DNA of 64,000 bases, taken from contig NZ_JAPUVO010000124.1 in NCBI RefSeq assembly GCF_029255185.1, forward strand, positions 47,242 through 111,241. The letters are read 5' to 3'. Positions 59,994-64,000 of this stretch are shown piece after piece; position 1 is the first letter of the stretch; each line of letters opens with the position of its first letter. This stretch comes from Propionivibrio sp. (GTDB lineage Bacteria; Pseudomonadota; Gammaproteobacteria; Burkholderiales; Rhodocyclaceae). The notes under the pieces were generated by a model. That model made no database searches. It was not told the origin of the DNA and worked only from the letters and a program-made list of their open reading frames with translations. Position numbers and translations under genes: made by a program.

Positions 59994-60869
59994 TTAGGCG
60001 AACACGGCTTGCATTTCCCGGGTATCGGATTCGATTTCACCCAGGAGATCCCTGAAGTGCCGACGGACGATTCCTGGTTCGCCGGCATTCGGGTCAATGT
60101 TCTGGTCAAACCATTCGAAATGGGCGCCGGCGAGGATGTTGCTGTAATAAACGATATCTGACAGCTTGCGCACCACGACCGGCGTTGTCCGCAGTTGGTC
60201 GTGATCGATGGTGGCTTCAACAATCTCTTCGGACATGCCGAGGGCGTGAAGAAGCGTGACCCCGACACTTTCGTGCCATTGCATGATGAGGTGTTTTAGG
60301 GTGTCCGGTCGGGCGCACAGTTCCGGATACTGGACTGCACGGTACAACATGTAGAAGGCGCCAAGATCGTGCACCAGGCCCGCCAGCAGTGCTTCGTCGG
60401 GATTGATCCGGGTCTGCGTGCGGGCCAGGATGCGGGCGGCTGCTGCCGTTCTGACTGAATGATTCCAGAGGGTTTGGGCGATGTCACTGAAGCTTGACAT
60501 TTCCTTGGCGCGCATAAGCTGGCCCATGGCAATGCCCAGCGCGGTGGTGCGAACCAAATTGACGCCAAGACGGCTGATGGCGGCCTGGAGATTGCGCGCC
60601 GGTGTGCCATCGGGGCTGTAGAGGGTGGAGTTTGCCATGTGCATCAGTCTAGTGGCAATCAGCGGCTCAAGGCTGACGACGCTGGCAATGCGCGCCGTCG
60701 CCAGATCAGGATTCTGCAATTCCTTGCGCAGGCGCAAGGCGGCGTCGAATGAGGTGGGGAAAACGACGACACCGGTTAGTTCCTTGGCAATATCCTCCAG
60801 CATCTGGAAGCGCTGATCGTTAAGCGCCTTGCCGACTTTGTCGGCGCTTGCGTCCTGGTTTGTATCCAT
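59994..60869 (-). CDS. HDOD-domain protein
   Basis: The 291-residue protein has an HDOD domain (about residues 40-240): VVVFPTSFDAALRLRKEL, SLEPLIATRLMHMANSTLY, then IARLGVNLVRTTALGIAMG-type helices and LLAGLVHDLGAFYML with the HD pair, though HDOD proteins usually lack hydrolase activity. They act in signalling, often with cyclic-di-GMP or motility systems. The start MDTNQDASADK was chosen because earlier codons are not like a domain; an alternative ATG 37 codons upstream is open. It stands alone between nhaD and the metal ABC operon. Confidence 0.82.
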   Translation of the reverse strand: MDTNQDASADKVGKALNDQRFQMLEDIAKELTGVVVFPTSFDAALRLRKELQNPDLATARIASVVSLEPLIATRLMHMANSTLYSPDGTPARNLQAAISRLGVNLVRTTALGIAMGQLMRAKEMSSFSDIAQTLWNHSVRTAAAARILARTQTRINPDEALLAGLVHDLGAFYMLYRAVQYPELCARPDTLKHLIMQWHESVGVTLLHALGMSEEIVEATIDHDQLRTTPVVVRKLSDIVYYSNILAGAHFEWFDQNIDPNAGEPGIVRRHFRDLLGEIESDTREMQAVFA

Positions 60870-60991
60870 AAATAACAGGTATCCCGTCCTGAAGTTTATC
60901 TGCCACTTGGCAAAGCATTTCTGTTTGTCATTTGCCGGACGCGGAATTTTATCATTTTCGCAGCGTGTAGTACTGGACAAGCGCTCATGTC

Positions 60992-61927
60992 TTAATTGGC
61001 CAATGCTGCAGCAAGCGTCCTGGCGTTATGGCGCATCATGTCAAGGTAGGTTGGTGCGGGTCCGTCGGCCTTCGACAGGGAGTCGGAATACAGAGTGCCG
61101 CCGATACGGGCGCCAGATTCCTGACGAATGCGTTCGAGCAGTCGTGTATCTGAAATGCTTTCCATGAACACGGCTGGAATACGCTCCCGGCGAATCTGCT
61201 GGATGATGCGCCCAACATCGGCAGCCGAAGGTTCCGCATCGGTGTTGACGCCAACCGGCGAGATGAAGTCAATCCCATAGGCGCGACTGAAATAGCCGAA
61301 AGCATCGTGCGCGGTGACCACTTTACGGCGCTCCCGGGCGATGGCATTGAAGGATTTTCGTAGCTCGTCGTCGAGAGCGCTAATTTCCTGCTTGTATTTC
61401 GCAGCATTGGCTTGATAAACCACACGGCCTGCCGGATCGGCGTCACCCAGGGCCTGCGCAATGTTGTCAACATAGCGCAGGGCATTGGCAAGATCCTGCC
61501 AGGCGTGCGGGTCGATTTCGTTGTCATGCTTGTGCGCGTTCTGCGCATCACTCCGAAAGTACGGTCGTTTGAGCGTTTTAACTCCACTACTGGCGGTCAG
61601 CACCTTACCGCGAAACCCCGAAGATTTGACCAGGCGGTCAATCCAGCCTTCGAAACCAAAGCCATTGACGATGACCAGCCTGGCCTGAGCGATTGTTTTG
61701 GCGTCAGCGGGAGTCGGTTGATAAACGTGGGCGTCCGCGTTCTGGCCGACCAATGTATGAACCTCTACCCGCTCTGCACCAACGCGCTGCGTCAGATCGG
61801 CCAGAATGCTGAAGCTGGCGACGACCTTGAGTGGCTCTGCTGCAACGGTGTTTGCCGTCAGAATGATGAGGGCGAGCAGGGCAAGTCGGGCCAGAAGGCG
61901 AAAGATTATTTTCTGCAATGATTCCAC
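60992..61927 (-). CDS. Zn/Mn ABC transporter, periplasmic metal-binding protein
   Basis: The 311-residue protein has a signal peptide (after the GTG start; ends NTVAAEP) and the cluster A-I metal-binding fold: VVASFSILADLTQRVGA, the histidine pair in NADAHVYQPTPAD, HKHDNEIDPHAWQD, TAHDAFGYFSRAYGI and MESISDTRL. It captures zinc or manganese and hands it to the permease. The GTG at 61927 is 11 bases after the permease stop and is the only start that gives a signal peptide. The substrate cannot be settled from sequence. Confidence 0.9.
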   Translation of the reverse strand: MESLQKIIFRLLARLALLALIILTANTVAAEPLKVVASFSILADLTQRVGAERVEVHTLVGQNADAHVYQPTPADAKTIAQARLVIVNGFGFEGWIDRLVKSSGFRGKVLTASSGVKTLKRPYFRSDAQNAHKHDNEIDPHAWQDLANALRYVDNIAQALGDADPAGRVVYQANAAKYKQEISALDDELRKSFNAIARERRKVVTAHDAFGYFSRAYGIDFISPVGVNTDAEPSAADVGRIIQQIRRERIPAVFMESISDTRLLERIRQESGARIGGTLYSDSLSKADGPAPTYLDMMRHNARTLAAALAN

Positions 61928-61938
61928 TGGCTTTTTAC

Positions 61939-62829
61939 CTAGCGCTCGAAATGCCAGCGCGGCCGCAGGCGGCTGACCAGCGGCCCGAGTGGGCCTACGA
62001 TCATCGACAGGACATAGAGCCCGCCTAGGGTCAGCACGATGGCCGGGCCGGCGGGCAGATTGACGTAGTAGGAGAGCAGCAGGCCAATCAGCGAGCCGGT
62101 GAAGGCGATGAGTACCGCGACCAGAATGAGCGGGACAATGTTGTCGCCCCAAAAGCGTGCAGCCGCCGAAGGCAGAATCATGATGCCGACGGCCATCAGT
62201 GTCCCCAGCGCATGGAATCCGCCAATCAGATTAAGGACGACCAGCACCATGAAACCGTAGTGGGCCAAGGGGCTCAGACGGCTGATGCGGGCGAGATAGC
62301 TTGGATCGCAGCATTCGAGTACGACCAGGCGCAGACCGGCGGCAATGGCGACAATCGAACACGAGGCAAAGCCGGCCAGCAGGAGGAGGGCGGCGTCATC
62401 CAGAGCAAGTACGCTGCCGAACAATACATGCAACAAATCCACGTTGCTGCCGCGCATCGAGATGATCAATACCCCGGCGGACAGCGAAATCAGGTAAAAG
62501 GTGGCCAGACTGGTGTCTTCCTTGATCACCGAGTTGCGCGCCACGCCACCGGCGAGCAGCGCCACGGCAATTCCGGCGACCAGTCCGCCGACCGTCATCG
62601 CCGAGAGTGAAAGTCCAGCGAACAGATAACCGACGGCGGCACCGGGCAGAATGGCGTGAGAAATCGCATCACCGGCCAAACTCATGCGGCGCAGCATCAA
62701 GAATACGCCAATCGGCGTGGCGCCTAGAGATAGCGCCAGGCAACCAGCCAGTGCCCGACGCATGAAGCCGAATTCGATGAAGGGCGAGAATAATGGGAGG
62801 CCAGCCAGGGTGTCAGTCAGGATCGTCAA
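61939..62829 (-). CDS. Zn/Mn ABC transporter, permease
   Basis: The 296-residue protein has eight or so membrane helices and the metal permease family (ZnuB/MntB) landmarks: MRRALAGCLALSLGATPIGV, RMSLAGDAISHAILPGAAVG and GTLMAVGIMILPSAAARFWG. It forms the channel for the metal. It overlaps the ATPase gene by four bases and precedes the binding protein by 12 bases, so all three make one operon on the minus strand. Confidence 0.9.
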   Translation of the reverse strand: MTILTDTLAGLPLFSPFIEFGFMRRALAGCLALSLGATPIGVFLMLRRMSLAGDAISHAILPGAAVGYLFAGLSLSAMTVGGLVAGIAVALLAGGVARNSVIKEDTSLATFYLISLSAGVLIISMRGSNVDLLHVLFGSVLALDDAALLLLAGFASCSIVAIAAGLRLVVLECCDPSYLARISRLSPLAHYGFMVLVVLNLIGGFHALGTLMAVGIMILPSAAARFWGDNIVPLILVAVLIAFTGSLIGLLLSYYVNLPAGPAIVLTLGGLYVLSMIVGPLGPLVSRLRPRWHFER

Positions 62830-63602
62830 TGGTGGTGCTCCGCTATGCTGTTGGCTTGGCAGATCGGCGCTCCCGAGACCTCGCCCTGCGCTTCAGCCAG
62901 ATGGCGGGCGCGTTGCAGATTTTCTTCGCTCAGAACCTCGGTGGTCGAGCCACGCGCCACGAGTTCACGTGCTAGCAGGAGTGTTTCTGGGTATTCCTGA
63001 CGAACATGCTCAAAATCGTGCAACACGCTGATTACCGTGCGGCCTTCGCCGTTCCAGCGCCGAACCAGCGCTGCCAGGTCACGCACCGTATTGGCGTCGA
63101 TTGCGCCGTAAGGTTCGTCGAGTAGTACCAACGGTGAATCCTGCAAGATAACGCGGGCAAAGCGCGCCCTTTGCAATTGACCGCCGGAAAGTTGGCCGAT
63201 TGGACGGTTTTCCAGCCCATGCAGGCCGACTGTAGCGATCGCCTCCTCGATGCGTTGCCTGGCCTTCCGATTGAAACTGCGGAAAGCGCCAAATTGCGCC
63301 CATAGCCCCATGGCCACAAAATCATAAATGACAATGGGAAAGCTACCGTCAAGGGTCGATTGCTGGGGGAGGTAGGCGATGTTTTCACGACTGATGCCGA
63401 TCAACTCGACGCACCCTTGCAAGGGACGCAGTTCGCCAACGATGCCCTTGAGTAGCGTCGACTTTCCGGCGCCGTTCGGGCCGACCACCGCCAGCAGGCT
63501 GCCGGCGACAATCTCGCCCTTGAGGTGGTGCACCGCCGGATGCCGGTTATAGCCAAGGGTCAGGTTATCAAAGCGAACAATCGCTTGAGCGACACACGTC
63601 AT
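62826..63602 (-). CDS. Zn/Mn ABC transporter, ATP-binding protein
   Basis: The 258-residue ATPase has Walker A GPNGAGKST (41-49), the signature LSGGQLQRARFARVI, Walker B LVLLDEPYGAID and the switch histidine in VLHDFEHV. Its C-terminus is histidine-rich (NSIAEHHH), perhaps metal-sensing. The start MTCVAQAIVRFDNL has no strong ribosome site; a longer open frame upstream adds a non-ABC segment and was rejected. It is the first gene of the operon, and the palindrome at 63768-63804 lies about 166 bases upstream. Confidence 0.9.
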   Translation of the reverse strand: MTCVAQAIVRFDNLTLGYNRHPAVHHLKGEIVAGSLLAVVGPNGAGKSTLLKGIVGELRPLQGCVELIGISRENIAYLPQQSTLDGSFPIVIYDFVAMGLWAQFGAFRSFNRKARQRIEEAIATVGLHGLENRPIGQLSGGQLQRARFARVILQDSPLVLLDEPYGAIDANTVRDLAALVRRWNGEGRTVISVLHDFEHVRQEYPETLLLARELVARGSTTEVLSEENLQRARHLAEAQGEVSGAPICQANSIAEHHH

Positions 63603-63767
63603 GACAGCGCCCAATGAATCGTCAGCCACAAGAGGAGCAGAGCACCAGCGGCCCACAGCATGCGTACCAGTGCCCCCGCGCACAGTGCCGGGTTGGGGCG
63701 CGCCCTTGGGCGTCGTGAATTCTTTTTTGATTCGCTGTGCATCGGCTGATGACGATTTTTTAAAACG

Positions 63768-63804
63768 GCTGCCATTCATGCAACTTTGTTGCATGAATGG
63801 CAGC
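63768..63804. promoter_or_regulatory. Perfect 17-bp inverted repeat upstream of the metal ABC operon
   Basis: GCTGCCATTCATGCAAC and GTTGCATGAATGGCAGC are an exact inverted repeat around TTT. It lies between the Rhs fragment (stop at 63851) and the ABC ATPase start (63602). It could be a terminator for the upstream gene, since the minus strand has TTTT about two bases downstream followed by an A-run, or an operator for a metal regulator. A Zur consensus was not recognised. Confidence 0.55.
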
Positions 63805-63850
63805 TATTAATATTTTCCAATCATTGCGCTACGGTTCATCACCCCAGCCC

Positions 63851-64000
63851 TCATTGCAACACCACCAGCGGGGTATCCTCAAGCCACAGGTATTCGGTCT
63901 GAATAACGCCGGTGGCGTCGCTCTCGGCGACCAGGTGACCGGCCAGGTCGTAGAAGTAGAGGGTGTCGCTGGGGGTGGCGCCGACGGTTGTCTTGCGCAC
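63851..64000 (-). CDS. Rhs/YD-repeat protein, C-terminal end (runs off the window)
   Basis: Fifty codons at the window edge read LYFYDLAGHLVAESDATGVI, then QTEYLWLEDTPLVVLQ and stop. This is the Rhs core pattern of YD-repeat proteins, large secreted or surface polymorphic toxins. In intact Rhs genes the core continues past this W-L-x-D-x-P segment through a DHLGTP motif into a toxin domain. Here it stops just before that, so the gene is truncated or the frame is broken. The beginning is outside the window. Confidence 0.7.
   Translation of the reverse strand: MRKTTVGATPSDTLYFYDLAGHLVAESDATGVIQTEYLWLEDTPLVVLQ

Overview
The window reads as chromosome of a betaproteobacterium, most likely a member of the Rhodocyclales (Dechloromonas / Accumulibacter-like). 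This rests on the gene orders rodZ-pilW-rlmN-ndk, pyrG-kdsA, rpsB-tsf-pyrH-frr-uppS-cdsA-dxr-rseP-bamA-skp-lpxD-fabZ-lpxA-lpxB-rnhB and smpB/ratA-rnfH-DUF4124-guaB-guaA, on high GC, and on family-level similarity recognised by eye. No database search was possible.

Layout. (1) 1-6.1 kb is core: the end of a type IV pilus/tRNA-isoprenoid-type cluster (rodZ, pilW, rlmN), ndk, an HD-GYP response regulator, then a compact plus-strand run of yciB, a YciI-like gene, bolA and a secreted parvulin isomerase closed by a hairpin terminator. (2) 6.2-7.0 kb holds two small XRE regulators on the minus strand and two integron attC-like repeats, one bounding each side of the first regulator; no integrase is visible. 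(3) 7.1-21.1 kb is an eight-gene minus-strand block, tightly packed in places, that looks like a conflict or immune-type system: SLOG-like protein, metacaspase-like protease, a 1785-residue lipase/CHAT giant, a GH13 amylase, a patatin phospholipase, a deoxyribosyltransferase-like/TRAFs-binding (DUF4071) protein, a polytopic membrane protein with a Rossmann-like tail, and a membrane-anchored TIR protein. This is the most unusual region. (4) 21.2-30.5 kb is a minus-strand set of four dihaem c-type cytochromes plus one lipoprotein, interrupted by a plus-strand GIY-YIG gene lying between two direct copies of a REP-like repeat.

(5) 30.6-48.6 kb is a long plus-strand housekeeping region: CTP synthase and KDO-8-phosphate synthase, a small MITE-like insertion with a short broken ORF, then translation (S2, EF-Ts, RRF), isoprenoid and phospholipid synthesis (UppS, CdsA, Dxr), outer-membrane assembly (RseP, BamA, Skp) and lipid A synthesis (LpxD, FabZ, LpxA, LpxB), ending with RNase HII and an RNA methyltransferase. 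Many genes overlap by 1-23 bases. (6) 48.6-53.5 kb holds smpB, ratA, rnfH, a DUF4124 gene, guaB and guaA. (7) 53.6-64 kb is accessory: an IS30-like transposase remnant, an unknown protein, a fused TVP38/flavin disulfide reductase beside the arsenosugar radical SAM gene arsS, a NhaD-type antiporter, an HDOD protein, a complete Zn/Mn ABC transporter operon, a perfect 17-bp inverted repeat, and the 3' end of an Rhs-type gene.

No rRNA, tRNA or CRISPR array was seen. The main limit is that domain calls in the 7-21 kb block rest on motif recognition only.
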